Positions 8,135 through 15,981 of a stretch of 64,000 bases of DNA are shown here, one piece after another. The position numbers were made by a program, and so were the translations under genes. Origin of the DNA: Streptomyces sp. ICBB 8177 (GTDB lineage Bacteria > Actinomycetota > Actinomycetes > Streptomycetales > Streptomycetaceae); assembly GCF_003144095.1 (NCBI RefSeq), contig NZ_NSKH01000023.1:606964-670963 (forward strand), given 5' to 3'. Below the pieces are notes generated by a model. That model was not told the DNA's origin, ran no database searches, and worked only from the letters and a program-made list of their open reading frames with translations. Positions within the stretch are counted from its first letter, which is position 1, and every line of letters starts with the position of its first letter.

Positions 8135-8812
8135 TCAGGGCAGGCGCCAGTCCACCGGTGCCGCGCCCTGCGCCACCAGCATCTCGTTGGCCCGGCTGAA
8201 GGGACGTGAGCCGAAGAACCCGCGGTCCGCCGACATCGGCGACGGGTGCGCGGACTCGATCGCGGGCAACGCGCCCAGCAGCGGCCGCAGATTGCGCGCG
8301 TCCCGGCCCCACAGGACCGACACCAGCGGGGTGCCCCGGGCGGCCAGCGCGCGGATGGCCTGCTCGGTCACCTCCTCCCAGCCCTTGCCCCGGTGCGCGG
8401 CGGGCCTGCGGGGCGCGGTGGTCAGAGCCCTGTTGAGGAGCAGCACGCCGTTGCGCGTCCACGGCGTCAGGTCCCCGTTGGACGGGGGCGGGTGGCCGAG
8501 GTCGGTGCCGTACTCGCGGAAGATGTTGATCAGGCTGCCGGGCAGCGGACGCACCTCGGGGGCGACCGAGAAACTGAGCCCCACCGCGTGTCCCGGGGTG
8601 GGGTACGGGTCCTGGCCGACGATCAGCACCCGCACCTCGTCGAACGGCTGCTGGAACGCGCGCAGCACGTTGGCGCCGGACGGCAGATAGGTGCGTCCGG
8701 CGGCGATCTCGGTGCGCAGGAAGTCGCCCATCGCGGCGATCCGGTCGGCGACCGGCTCCAGCGCCTTGGCCCAGCCGGTCTCTACGATCTCGCTCAAAGG
8801 TCGTGCAGCCAC
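8135..8812 (-). CDS. ung: Uracil-DNA glycosylase, family 1
   Basis: Ung removes uracil from DNA to start base-excision repair. The 225-aa protein has the usual family length and motifs. The water-activating loop is VGQDPYP (D68), the substrate loop contains LLLNRALTT (about 124-132), and the DNA-intercalating loop is HPSPMS with H189. Start is GTG at 8812. It lies between the TetR gene and the scramblase-like gene on the same strand without overlap, so coupling is not evident. The LLLNRALT element replaces the more common LLLNTVLT and is a tolerated variation. Confidence in function is high. Confidence 0.95.
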   Translation of the reverse strand: MAARPLSEIVETGWAKALEPVADRIAAMGDFLRTEIAAGRTYLPSGANVLRAFQQPFDEVRVLIVGQDPYPTPGHAVGLSFSVAPEVRPLPGSLINIFREYGTDLGHPPPSNGDLTPWTRNGVLLLNRALTTAPRRPAAHRGKGWEEVTEQAIRALAARGTPLVSVLWGRDARNLRPLLGALPAIESAHPSPMSADRGFFGSRPFSRANEMLVAQGAAPVDWRLP

Positions 8813-8904
8813 GGCCGGTCACTCTACTGGCTCAGCGGTCCGCCCCGGCCATCGTCCCGTTCCGTGCGGACACCGCGCGACCCCGGCGGTGGCGTCGCGC
8901 CGGC

Positions 8905-9519
8905 TCAGCGCGGCGCCGGCTCCTCGCCCTGCGGCGGAGTCCCCAACTCCCAGTCCAGCCCGTACCGTTGGAACAATTCCGCGCGCAGGCTGCCCAGCGG
9001 CATCGGCGCGCCCGGCAGCAGCAGGGCGACGACCGCGCCCATCAGCAGCGCGCGCAGCAGCCGGTAGTCCCGCTCCGGCTGCTCGGACCCGTAGCGCGTG
9101 ACCGTGTCCTCCAGCAGGAACGCCAGCCGCTGCTGCTCGGGGCACTGGATGAAGCCCTCGGCCTGGAGGATGCCCGCCATGTGCATGCGCATCAGGGTGG
9201 TGTGGCTGCGGGTGAGCCCGAGGACGGCGTCGATCGCCCGGGCCATCCGCTCGCGCCCGTCGGTGGTGGCCGGCTCCCGCTCCAGCGCCTCGGAGAGCGT
9301 CATGTGCATCAGGCGGTGCACCGCCGACTGCACGAGAGGACGTTTTCCGGGGAAGTAGTACGACACCAGCCCACGCGCCGCACCGGCCCGGTCGGCGATG
9401 TCCGCCAAGGTCGTGGCCTCGTAGCCGCGCTCACCGACCAGTTCCACCGTCGCCTGGAGCAGCCGCTCGCGGGAACGGCGCCGCAATTCTTCATTGACCG
9501 ATGCGCTTCGCGGGGACAT
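8905..9519 (-). CDS. TetR family transcriptional repressor
   Basis: This 204-aa protein has an N-terminal TetR HTH (about residues 14-60) containing RLLQATVELVGERGYEATTL and RGLVSYYFPGKRPLVQSAVH, followed by an all-helical ligand domain. AGGAG lies 7 bases before the ATG. A near-perfect inverted repeat at 9538-9554 lies only about 20-35 bp upstream of the start, over the probable -10 region (TATATT on this strand). This points to autorepression. The next gene upstream is 500 bp away across a repeat-rich gap, so regulated neighbours are uncertain. Ligand unknown. Confidence 0.88.
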   Translation of the reverse strand: MSPRSASVNEELRRRSRERLLQATVELVGERGYEATTLADIADRAGAARGLVSYYFPGKRPLVQSAVHRLMHMTLSEALEREPATTDGRERMARAIDAVLGLTRSHTTLMRMHMAGILQAEGFIQCPEQQRLAFLLEDTVTRYGSEQPERDYRLLRALLMGAVVALLLPGAPMPLGSLRAELFQRYGLDWELGTPPQGEEPAPR

Positions 9520-9537
9520 GCTGTAACTCCTGCGTTG

Positions 9538-9554
9538 ACTGGCTGCGAGCCAAT
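9538..9554 (-). promoter_or_regulatory. Putative TetR operator overlapping its own promoter
   Basis: The inverted repeat ACTGGCT-GCG-AGCCAAT (one mismatch) lies immediately upstream of the TetR gene. It abuts a TATATT -10-like box read on the minus strand. Its position fits autoregulation; binding is inferred. Confidence 0.5.
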
Positions 9555-9569
9555 ATACTCAGCGCAGCA

Positions 9570-9593
9570 CCCCATGGCCCTGTCGGCATGGGG
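9570..9593. other. Hairpin CCCCATG-N10-CATGGGG in the TetR/lipoprotein gap
   Basis: A perfect 7-bp stem with a 10-base loop sits just upstream of the TetR promoter region. It could be an operator for another protein or an RNA hairpin. Nothing in the sequence decides between these. Confidence 0.35.
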
Positions 9594-9716
9594 CCCAGGG
9601 GGCGCGGCACGGTGCCGGGCGACGCGGGGGATCGTCCGGCACCGCCGTCGCGGCCGGGAGGCGGGCGACGCGGCCGGGGGCCGGCGGGCGGACCGCCTCG
9701 TGCCCACCGCGCCGGA

Positions 9717-9800
9717 ATCACGTCCGCGATGAGGCCGCCGCACGATCACGTCCGCGATGAGGCCGCCGCACGTTCACGTCCGCGATGACGCCGCCGTCGG
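9717..9800. repeat. Tandem repeat, three 28-bp units
   Basis: Two identical 28-bp units (9717-9744 and 9745-9772) and a third diverged unit (9773-9800) contain the core CACGTCCGCGATGA. They lie in the 507-bp gap between the TetR gene (minus) and the lipoprotein gene (plus). No gene is supported anywhere in 9520-10026; the rest of the gap holds the operator and hairpin listed separately. Confidence 0.85.
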
Positions 9801-10026
9801 CGTGCCGGGTACGTCGTCGCGCGTGCCGGGATCGCCGCGCTGACGCCTGCCGGGGGCGTCCGGCCGGGATCGTCCCCTTGACGCGCACCGCGATCGTCGG
9901 GCGGACCGCGTATCGGGCCGGGCACGGCCGGGCCAGGTCACAGCGTGTTCCCGCTCCGGGTGCCGCACTCGGCGGCGAGGAGCAGACTGGGCGGCGGCGG
10001 AACGTACCGCACCGAGGAGCGTCACG

Positions 10027-11121
10027 ATGCCCGGCACGCCCGATGCCCGCACCGGACTTGACGGCCGCGACGGCCGCGACGGCCGCACCGGACTTGATGG
10101 CCGCACCGGCCGCGACGGCCGCGCCGGCCCCGATCGTCGCGCCGTCCTGCTGGGCGCCGCGGGTGTCCTGCTGGGCGCGGCAGGGTGCTCCGGCGGCGGG
10201 GGCTCCGCCTCGCCCACGCCCGCCTCGTCCACGAGCCGCGCGCCGTCGTCCGCCGCTCCGACCGCCACCGGCTCCGCCCCGAGCGCCCTCCCGCACACCA
10301 CCCCCTGGCAGCCCAGTCGCGCCGACATCGACCCTCAGGTCAAGCTGCGCGCGGCCCAGTTGATCGAGGCGCTCGGCGCGTGGCCGCCCGGCGGCGGGGG
10401 GCAGGCGAAGGCACGCGTCCGGGCCGCCGCGCAGGGCGTGCCGGGCTCTTTGGCCGCGCAGGCCGGGCCGCTGCTGCCGGACGCGGACGCCGCCGCGCTC
10501 CAGGTCGTCTTCGCCCAGTACGGCGGCATCCTCACCGACTCGGCCAGCGTGCTGGTGGTCTGCGACCAGTGGACCCGTGACGGGGGCGGGCCCGTGCACG
10601 CGGGCGGCACGACCGTCGATGTACGGCTCAGCGCCGCCTCCCCGAAGTGGAAGGTGACCGCGCTGCACCCGGCCGACCCCGGCACGCCCGCAGCGACCCT
10701 GCCCGACGAGGCCCACCGGGTCCTGGCCGACCGCGCCATCCAACTGCCGCCCGCCGCCCGGGCCGACGTGCTCAGCGGCAACGTCCACGTCAGCGCGTTG
10801 AAGGGCATGCTCACGCTCGCCGGCACGTACCGGATCGACATCAGCGTCGTGCGCTCAGGCCACCCGATCGACGTCTTCGGCACCGACCGGCCCAGCGACC
10901 ACCCCAAGGGCCGCGCGTTCGACGTGTGGCGGATCAACGGGCGGGCCGTGGTCGACCCGGCCACACCGCGTTCCCTCATCGAGGGCTTCATGCGGGCCGC
11001 CGCGGCGGCCGGTTCGTACAACGTGGGCGGGCCGATCCAGTTGAGCGGCGGCGCGACCGTCAACCAGTTCTTCTCCGACAACACCCACCACGACCACGTG
11101 CACGTGGGATTCGACAGCTGA
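10027..11121 (+). CDS. Secreted lipoprotein with an M15/VanY-like (LAS-type) C-terminal domain
   Basis: This 364-aa exported protein has a twin-arginine pair (R37 R38) before a hydrophobic run and a lipobox-like AAGC (C54), so it is probably a Tat-exported lipoprotein. The 38-residue n-region is a low-complexity repeat of (L)DGR/RDGR, encoded by imperfect DNA repeats. A Ser/Thr/Pro/Ala linker follows (about 55-100). The C-terminal part shows [12 protein letters not shown] (H292, D299) and HHDHVHVGF (H357, H359), the HxxxxxxD...HxH zinc pattern of M15/LAS peptidases. This suggests cell-wall peptide cleavage. GAGGAG lies 7 bases before the ATG, which supports the long n-region. It stands alone. 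The middle domain is unrecognised. Confidence 0.75.
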   Translation: MPGTPDARTGLDGRDGRDGRTGLDGRTGRDGRAGPDRRAVLLGAAGVLLGAAGCSGGGGSASPTPASSTSRAPSSAAPTATGSAPSALPHTTPWQPSRADIDPQVKLRAAQLIEALGAWPPGGGGQAKARVRAAAQGVPGSLAAQAGPLLPDADAAALQVVFAQYGGILTDSASVLVVCDQWTRDGGGPVHAGGTTVDVRLSAASPKWKVTALHPADPGTPAATLPDEAHRVLADRAIQLPPAARADVLSGNVHVSALKGMLTLAGTYRIDISVVRSGHPIDVFGTDRPSDHPKGRAFDVWRINGRAVVDPATPRSLIEGFMRAAAAAGSYNVGGPIQLSGGATVNQFFSDNTHHDHVHVGFDS

Positions 11122-11257
11122 TCCGGACGGGGAAGGGGCCCGTCGGGCCCGCGGTGTGCGAGAGTCGCGAACGACCGGCGTGGAACACCGGTCACCGCAG
11201 CGGCGGTACGGCTCGCCAGAGCCGCTCCGCCCCACGACGAACGACAGGAGTGCGGCG

Positions 11258-12343
11258 ATGCAGCAGGTGCGTGCCGTGGTGGCCAAGGCGAAGAACGCGC
11301 CCGTGTCCATCGAGACGATCAACGTGCCCGACCCGGGGCCCGGCGAGGCGGTGGTGAAGGTGCAGGCGTGCGGCGTCTGCCACACCGACCTGCACTACCG
11401 CGAGGGCGGCATCAACGACGAGTTCCCCTTCCTGCTCGGCCACGAGGCCGCGGGCGTCGTGGAGTCGGTCGGCGAGGGCGTGGACACCGTGGCACCGGGC
11501 GACTTCGTGATCCTCAACTGGCGTGCGGTCTGCGGCCGTTGCCGTGCCTGCGAACGCGGCGAGCCGTGGTACTGCTTCGACACCCACAACGCGGCGCGGA
11601 AGATGACGCTTCAGGACGGCACCGAGCTGACGCCTGCGCTGGGCATCGGCGCGTTCGCGGAGAAGACCCTGGTGCACGCGGGACAGTGCACCAAGGTGGA
11701 CCCGCAGGCCTCCCCGGCGGCGGCCGGCCTGCTCGGCTGCGGGGTGATGGCCGGGATCGGCGCCGCGATCAACACCGGCGCGGTCGGCCGCGGCAGGTCG
11801 GTGGCGGTCATCGGCTGCGGCGGCGTGGGCAACGCGGCGATCGCCGGGTCCGCCCTGGCCGGGGCGAGCCGGATCATCGCCGTCGACCTCGACGACCGCA
11901 AGCTGCGGCTGGCCGAGAAGATGGGCGCCACCCACACCGTCAACAGCCGCGAGACCGACCCGGTCGAGGAGATCAGGCGGCTCACCGGCGGCTTCGGCGC
12001 GGACGTGGTGATCGACGCGGTCGGCCGCCCCGAGACCTACCAACAGGCCTTCTACGCCCGCGACCTGGCCGGCACCGTCGTCCTGGTCGGCGTGCCCACG
12101 CCGGACATGAAGCTGCCCGACATCCCGCTCATCGACGTCTTCGGCCGTGGCGGCGCGCTCAAGTCCAGCTGGTACGGCGACTGCCTGCCCTCGCGCGACT
12201 TCCCGATGCTCATCGACCTGTACCGGCAGGGCAGGCTGGACCTGGACGCGTTCGTCTCCGAGCGCATCGGCCTCGACGACATCGAGGCCGCGTTCGACCG
12301 GATGCGCGAGGGTGACGTGCTGCGTTCGGTGGTGGTCCTGTGA
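11258..12343 (+). CDS. mscR: S-(hydroxymethyl)mycothiol dehydrogenase (mycothiol-dependent formaldehyde dehydrogenase)
   Basis: MscR oxidises the formaldehyde-mycothiol adduct with NAD in actinomycetes. The 361-aa length is exactly typical. Zinc alcohol dehydrogenase motifs are clear: [11 protein letters not shown] (catalytic zinc), [15 protein letters not shown], a structural zinc loop with [15 protein letters not shown], and the nucleotide loop [14 protein letters not shown] followed by [17 protein letters not shown] stands 7 bases before the ATG. The downstream MBL hydrolase overlaps by 4 bp (GTGA), forming a two-gene detoxification operon. The same enzyme family also reduces S-nitrosomycothiol, so protection against nitric oxide is a second likely role. 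Confidence 0.95.
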   Translation: MQQVRAVVAKAKNAPVSIETINVPDPGPGEAVVKVQACGVCHTDLHYREGGINDEFPFLLGHEAAGVVESVGEGVDTVAPGDFVILNWRAVCGRCRACERGEPWYCFDTHNAARKMTLQDGTELTPALGIGAFAEKTLVHAGQCTKVDPQASPAAAGLLGCGVMAGIGAAINTGAVGRGRSVAVIGCGGVGNAAIAGSALAGASRIIAVDLDDRKLRLAEKMGATHTVNSRETDPVEEIRRLTGGFGADVVIDAVGRPETYQQAFYARDLAGTVVLVGVPTPDMKLPDIPLIDVFGRGGALKSSWYGDCLPSRDFPMLIDLYRQGRLDLDAFVSERIGLDDIEAAFDRMREGDVLRSVVVL

Positions 12344-12960
12344 GCGCGGCCGGACCCGCCCGCGTCGATCACGCCGTCGTCTCCGGCACGTTCAGCCTGG
12401 ACGGCGAGACGTTCGACGTCGACAACAACATCTGGGTGATCGGCGACGACTCCGAGTGCGTGGTGATCGACGCGCCGCACGACGCCGACGCGATCGCCCG
12501 CGTGGTGGGGGACCGCAGGCTGAGGGCCATCCTGTGCACCCACGCCCACGACGACCACGTCAGGGTCGCGCCCGCGCTGCGGTCCCGCACCGGCGCGCCG
12601 ATCCACCTGCACCCGGGGGACCGGCCGGTGTGGGAGCTGACCCACCCCGGCGACACGTGGGACGCCGACCTCGCGGACGGCGACGTCGTCGAGGTCGGCG
12701 CGAGCCGGCTGCGGGTGCTGCACACGCCGGGGCACACGCCCGGCGCGGTGTGCTTCCACGACGAGGCTGCGGGTGTGCTGTTCACCGGCGACACCCTCTT
12801 CCACGGCGGCCCCGGCGCGACGGGCCGCTCCTTCAGCGACCACGGCACGATCGTCGACTCCATCCGCGAGCGGCTCTTCGCGCTGCCCGACGAGACCGTG
12901 GTCCACACCGGCCACGGCGAGGACACCACCATCGGGGCCGAGCGCGCCAGGGGAGTGTGA
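12340..12960 (+). CDS. MBL-fold metallo-hydrolase (glyoxalase II-like), partner of MscR
   Basis: This 206-aa metallo-beta-lactamase-fold hydrolase has the metal motif THAHDDH (H68, H70, D72, H73), then [30 protein letters not shown] and VHTGHGEDT. This is a glyoxalase-II-like thioesterase pattern. It starts with GTG overlapping the mscR stop by 4 bp, so it is translationally coupled. By established gene context, MBL proteins next to mscR are thought to handle the next step, hydrolysis of S-formylmycothiol to formate and mycothiol, the counterpart of S-formylglutathione hydrolase. That role is inference. A long hairpin terminator follows within 25 bp. Confidence 0.85.
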   Translation: MSAAGPARVDHAVVSGTFSLDGETFDVDNNIWVIGDDSECVVIDAPHDADAIARVVGDRRLRAILCTHAHDDHVRVAPALRSRTGAPIHLHPGDRPVWELTHPGDTWDADLADGDVVEVGASRLRVLHTPGHTPGAVCFHDEAAGVLFTGDTLFHGGPGATGRSFSDHGTIVDSIRERLFALPDETVVHTGHGEDTTIGAERARGV

Positions 12961-12983
12961 GCGGGCCGGGGCCCGTCACCGTC

Positions 12984-13014
12984 CGCCCGCCCCGGCACGA
13001 CGCCGGGGCGGGCG
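12984..13014 (+). terminator. Terminator hairpin after the mscR operon
   Basis: A perfect 13-bp GC stem, CGCCCGCCCCGGC (12984-12996) pairing with 13002-13014, has a 5-base loop ACGAC. It lies 24 bp after the MBL hydrolase stop. Confidence 0.8.
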
Positions 13015-13140
13015 CCGCCGTACGGCGACCGCAGGCGGCGCACCCGGCCGTTTCCGATTCCGGTGCCGGGAGCCCGAAATATGTTCAGGCGGTTTCGAAA
13101 TCCCAGGAACCTACCGTCCGGCCCGTACGTCATACGGGGT

Positions 13141-13175
13141 GAGGCCCTGCGGCATCCCCCCGTCCGCAGGGCCTC
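13141..13175. terminator. Second terminator-like hairpin in the mscR/HAD convergent gap
   Basis: GAGGCCCTGCGG (13141-13152) and CCGCAGGGCCTC (13164-13175) form a perfect 12-bp stem with an 11-base loop. It lies about 55 bp beyond the HAD stop on the minus strand, so it probably ends that transcript. A smaller inverted repeat, CCCGTA-N5-TACGGG (13122-13138), stands beside it. Confidence 0.7.
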
Positions 13176-13229
13176 GCTACGTCTTGCGGCGCGGCGCTCC
13201 GGCGGAAGCCCTCGGGCAGACCGCTGCGG

Positions 13230-13937
13230 TCACCCGCCGAGACGGCCGACCAGGTCAAGGACCGGGCGCAGGCCGTCCGGGCGGCGGTCCACCGGCAGGT
13301 GTTCGACCTGGTGGAACGCGCAGCCGATCGCCGTCGCCCCGCCGTCCGCCTCGGCGCTGTCGCCCACCATCAGGACCTCCTGCGGCGCCAGCCCCAGCCG
13401 CTCGCACCCGATCCGGAAGATCTTCGGGTCGGGCTTTTGGACCCCTTCTTCGTAACTGAGCACCACCGCGTGCACGTCGCGGTCCACCCCGTACGCGCGC
13501 AGCACCGGGCGCAGGTCCCAGCCGATGTTGCTCAGCACCCCGGTGCGCACTCCGCGCTCGCGCAGCGCCGCCAGCACCCCGGCGGTGTCGGCGTACGGCC
13601 GCCAGGCCCGCGGCGACATGTGGCGCTCGTAGAGCACGTCGTACAACTGCGGCCACGGCAGAGCGACTTCACGGGCCAGGGCCACGAAGGCGGTCCGGTG
13701 CCGGTCCGCGTCCAGATCGCGTACCTCCCACGCCGCGCGCAGGTGGTCGGGAACGGCGCGCGGCGGCAGCCCGCCCGGCAGCGCCCCGGCCTCCTCCAGC
13801 AGGCGCGCGTACCGCTCGACGTCCTCCTCGGGCGCGGTGACGTCCGCTTCCGCGAGCGCGCCGCGCAGCCAGGTCACGGTCGGCTCCACACGGAAGGTGG
13901 TCCCGGAGAAGTCGAAGAGACATCCCTTGATCGTCAT
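13230..13937 (-). CDS. HAD-superfamily hydrolase
   Basis: This is a 235-aa haloacid-dehalogenase-like hydrolase. Motif I is LFDFSGT (nucleophile D9; the usual second Asp is replaced by Ser). Motif II is GVLSNIGWD, motif III uses the lysine in EEGVQKPDPKIF, and motif IV is MVGDSAEADGGAT. A helical cap lies between motifs I and II. Family members are phosphatases or dehalogenases; replacement of the +2 aspartate makes a standard phosphatase less certain. The ATG at 13937 was chosen because the fold begins at once. AAGGA is unusually close to it, and the frame is open further upstream, so the start could be earlier. It stands alone on this strand. Confidence 0.8.
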   Translation of the reverse strand: MTIKGCLFDFSGTTFRVEPTVTWLRGALAEADVTAPEEDVERYARLLEEAGALPGGLPPRAVPDHLRAAWEVRDLDADRHRTAFVALAREVALPWPQLYDVLYERHMSPRAWRPYADTAGVLAALRERGVRTGVLSNIGWDLRPVLRAYGVDRDVHAVVLSYEEGVQKPDPKIFRIGCERLGLAPQEVLMVGDSAEADGGATAIGCAFHQVEHLPVDRRPDGLRPVLDLVGRLGG

Positions 13938-14036
13938 GTCCTTCAGGGTCCCCGGGCGCAGCGCTCCCCGGCAACCACCTTCCGGCCGTACTCCACCGCA
14001 AGCCGAGCGCGCCACGCGAAAGCCGGGGGCCGGGTC

Positions 14037-14972
14037 CTACGACAGCGCGCCGATGCCCGGGCCGAACGCGACCAGCAGCGGGACCACCGGCAGCAGCAGT
14101 GCCACCGCCGTCATCTGGAGGCGGCGCGCCCTGGTCAGCCGGGGGCCGGGCGCCAGCAGGCGGTCGACCCGCACCGGCACCGTCGCGGGCGTCGGACAGG
14201 GGCCGAACACGCCTCGGTCCTCGTTGAGTCCGACCAGCGCCAGCGCCGTCGTCATCCGCCCGAACCTGCGCGACGCCACGTCGTCCGCCGCCAACTCGAC
14301 GAGCCGGTGCACCTGTTGACAAAAGCCGTCGAACACCGGCACCTGCGGGAAGCCCGCAGCCAGCCCGTGCGCACAGGCCAGCAGCCAGTCGTGGCGCGCT
14401 CTGGCGTGCCCCAACTCGTGCGCGAGCACGGCGTCCAACTGCCTGCCCTTGAGCCGGCGCAACGCCGCCGTGGTGATCACCAGCCGGGGCCGCGCCCCCG
14501 CCAGCCACCACGCGTCGGCGCGCTCGCTCTCCAGCACCACCAGGCGCTCGTACGACAGGTCCGGCTCGCCGGGCAGCCTCGGCGACCTGGCCAGCAGCTC
14601 GGTCCGCCGCCTGCGCCGCTCCGCCCGGGCGCCGCGCACCTCACGTGTCAGCATCGCCGCCGTCCACGCGCCGCCGCACGCCAGCAGCCCGGCGAGCGCG
14701 CCCGCCCAGGGACCGTACGCGGGCAGCCCGTAGGCGGCGACCACGCCGCGCGGCGCGAAGGCGAAGACGTGCCAGCGCACGGCGCTGGACGCGGCGGAGG
14801 CGCACAGGGCCATGGCGGTCACACAGCACAGCAGGACGGCGGCGACCACGCACTGCCACACCCACAGCGCGAGCACCGGTTCGCGGTCAGGCCACTGCGC
14901 GCGGACCAGCAGACGGGGCGCCAGGGCGGCCGTCAGTGCGCCGAGCATCAGCAGCACGAACGGGACCGTCAT
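14037..14972 (-). CDS. M56-family membrane metallopeptidase (BlaR1/MecR1-like protease domain)
   Basis: This 311-aa membrane protease has four or more hydrophobic helices (about 1-22, 35-57, 80-103, and 288-306 near the end) and a zinc motif HELGHARARHD (H185, E186, H189). An AADD motif further on (in RLVELAADDVASRRFG) supplies the third ligand. BlaR1-type M56 proteins cleave cytosolic repressors, but this one lacks a penicillin-binding sensor domain and no BlaI repressor gene is adjacent. A GTG at 14981 is an alternative start; neither has a clear ribosome site. It follows the DUF5134 gene at about 140 bp on the same strand, a pairing common in streptomycetes. Substrate unknown. Confidence 0.82.
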   Translation of the reverse strand: MTVPFVLLMLGALTAALAPRLLVRAQWPDREPVLALWVWQCVVAAVLLCCVTAMALCASAASSAVRWHVFAFAPRGVVAAYGLPAYGPWAGALAGLLACGGAWTAAMLTREVRGARAERRRRRTELLARSPRLPGEPDLSYERLVVLESERADAWWLAGARPRLVITTAALRRLKGRQLDAVLAHELGHARARHDWLLACAHGLAAGFPQVPVFDGFCQQVHRLVELAADDVASRRFGRMTTALALVGLNEDRGVFGPCPTPATVPVRVDRLLAPGPRLTRARRLQMTAVALLLPVVPLLVAFGPGIGALS

Positions 14973-15111
14973 GGCGCTCACATTAAGGGGCGTACCCGGC
15001 GCGCGGGCCCGGGCGTCCCGCCGAAGTGACGCACGCCTCACGCCCCCGCGACCGAATCCGCACCCGGCGCCCGGCGTGCACGCCCCCGCCGGCTCCGCCC
15101 CCGTCCGCGGA

Positions 15112-15762
15112 TCACATCGTGAGCAGCATCGCGAACATGCCGATGCCCAGCGACACCCGGCAGGCCGCCGCGAGTTCCGGCGCACGCAGCACCGCCCCCG
15201 GCACGCCGCCCGTCACGACCGCGGACCCGCTGCCGCCCACGGCACCGGACCCGGCCGGTGCCGCCCCCACGGCTGGAAGCATGCGCAACGCCGCCCACAC
15301 CGCGTAGAGCCCGAAGTAGACCAGCAGCACCCCCGTGAGGACCGGCACTCCGAGCGAGCCACCGTCCATGCCGGTCATCCCGGCCATGCCGCTCGTCCCG
15401 GCCGACCCCGCTCCCGAGGGTGTCAGCCCCATGGCCACCGCCATGTAGACCATGGCCGCCGAGCCCACCGCGAGATGCACGTGGTGCGCCGGATGGTGCT
15501 CGCGTATCAGGAGCGACAGCGACCACAGCGTCATGGCGCCGAAGACGGCCGTGAACAGCGGTGGCCCCCAAGGGCGTTGGTCCAGCGCCGGGGCGGGAAG
15601 CGCCATCAGCGCCATGCCGAGCCCCTTGACCCCCTCCGCCCTGGCCACCTGGCGCTCGCCGGACGCCGACGCGTACGCCCGCCGGGACCGCAGCAGACAG
15701 GAGATCCCGGTGGCCGCGCCCAGCAGCACCACGAGCCAGCCGACCAGCGGCGGACCGCCCAT
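15112..15762 (-). CDS. DUF5134 family membrane protein
   Basis: This 216-aa integral membrane protein has about six hydrophobic segments. They include PPLVGWLVVLLGAATGISCL at the N-terminus, AAMVYMAVAMGL, LTGVLLVYFGLYAVWAAL, and VSLGIGMFAMLLTM at the C-terminus. The loop EHHPAHHVHLAVGSAAM is His-rich, and a Gly/Ser/Met loop (SGMAGMTGMDGG) suggests possible metal handling, though that is speculation. The ATG at 15762 has GGGAGGGG just upstream. DUF5134 proteins are found mainly in actinobacteria and have no assigned function. It is probably co-transcribed with the M56 protease. The region before its promoter is a 15-bp tandem repeat. Confidence 0.78.
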   Translation of the reverse strand: MGGPPLVGWLVVLLGAATGISCLLRSRRAYASASGERQVARAEGVKGLGMALMALPAPALDQRPWGPPLFTAVFGAMTLWSLSLLIREHHPAHHVHLAVGSAAMVYMAVAMGLTPSGAGSAGTSGMAGMTGMDGGSLGVPVLTGVLLVYFGLYAVWAALRMLPAVGAAPAGSGAVGGSGSAVVTGGVPGAVLRAPELAAACRVSLGIGMFAMLLTM

Positions 15763-15846
15763 GACCCCTCCCTCGTCGGACCCACCCCGTCCGGAGGTTT
15801 CCCCTCGCGGGGGGCGCACAATCTGGTGCACGGGGGTACGGAAGGT

Positions 15847-15981
15847 GCTCAGGCCTTCCGTGCCGAAGCCCTACGCGGTCAGGCCCTGCGCGCTCAGGCC
15901 TTCCGTGCTCAGGCCCTGCGCGCTCAAGACCTCCGCGCTCAGGCCCTGGGCGCTCAAGACCTCCGCGCTCAGGCCTTCTGG
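15847..15981. repeat. Tandem array of nine 15-bp units
   Basis: Nine imperfect 15-bp units with consensus GCTCAGGCCYTSCGC run from 15847 to 15981. Two exact pairs are seen (15847/15892 and 15922/15952). The stop codon of the EamA transporter (15969-15971) lies inside the last unit, and the array fills the gap to the DUF5134 promoter. In either strand a unit equals five codons, so the array could once have been a coding extension. Confidence 0.9.

Noticed and set aside
9717-9800. A possible CRISPR array in the 28-bp repeats
   Set aside because: The units are directly abutting without spacers, and no cas genes are near.
13081-13140. A possible small RNA or tRNA in the mscR/HAD gap
   Set aside because: Only short inverted repeats are seen, next to two terminator-like hairpins. 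No conserved RNA fold could be recognised.
14981-15185. An N-terminal extension of the M56 protease by about 70 codons
   Set aside because: The extension is Arg/Cys/Gly-rich noise. The membrane protein begins at MTVPFVLLML.
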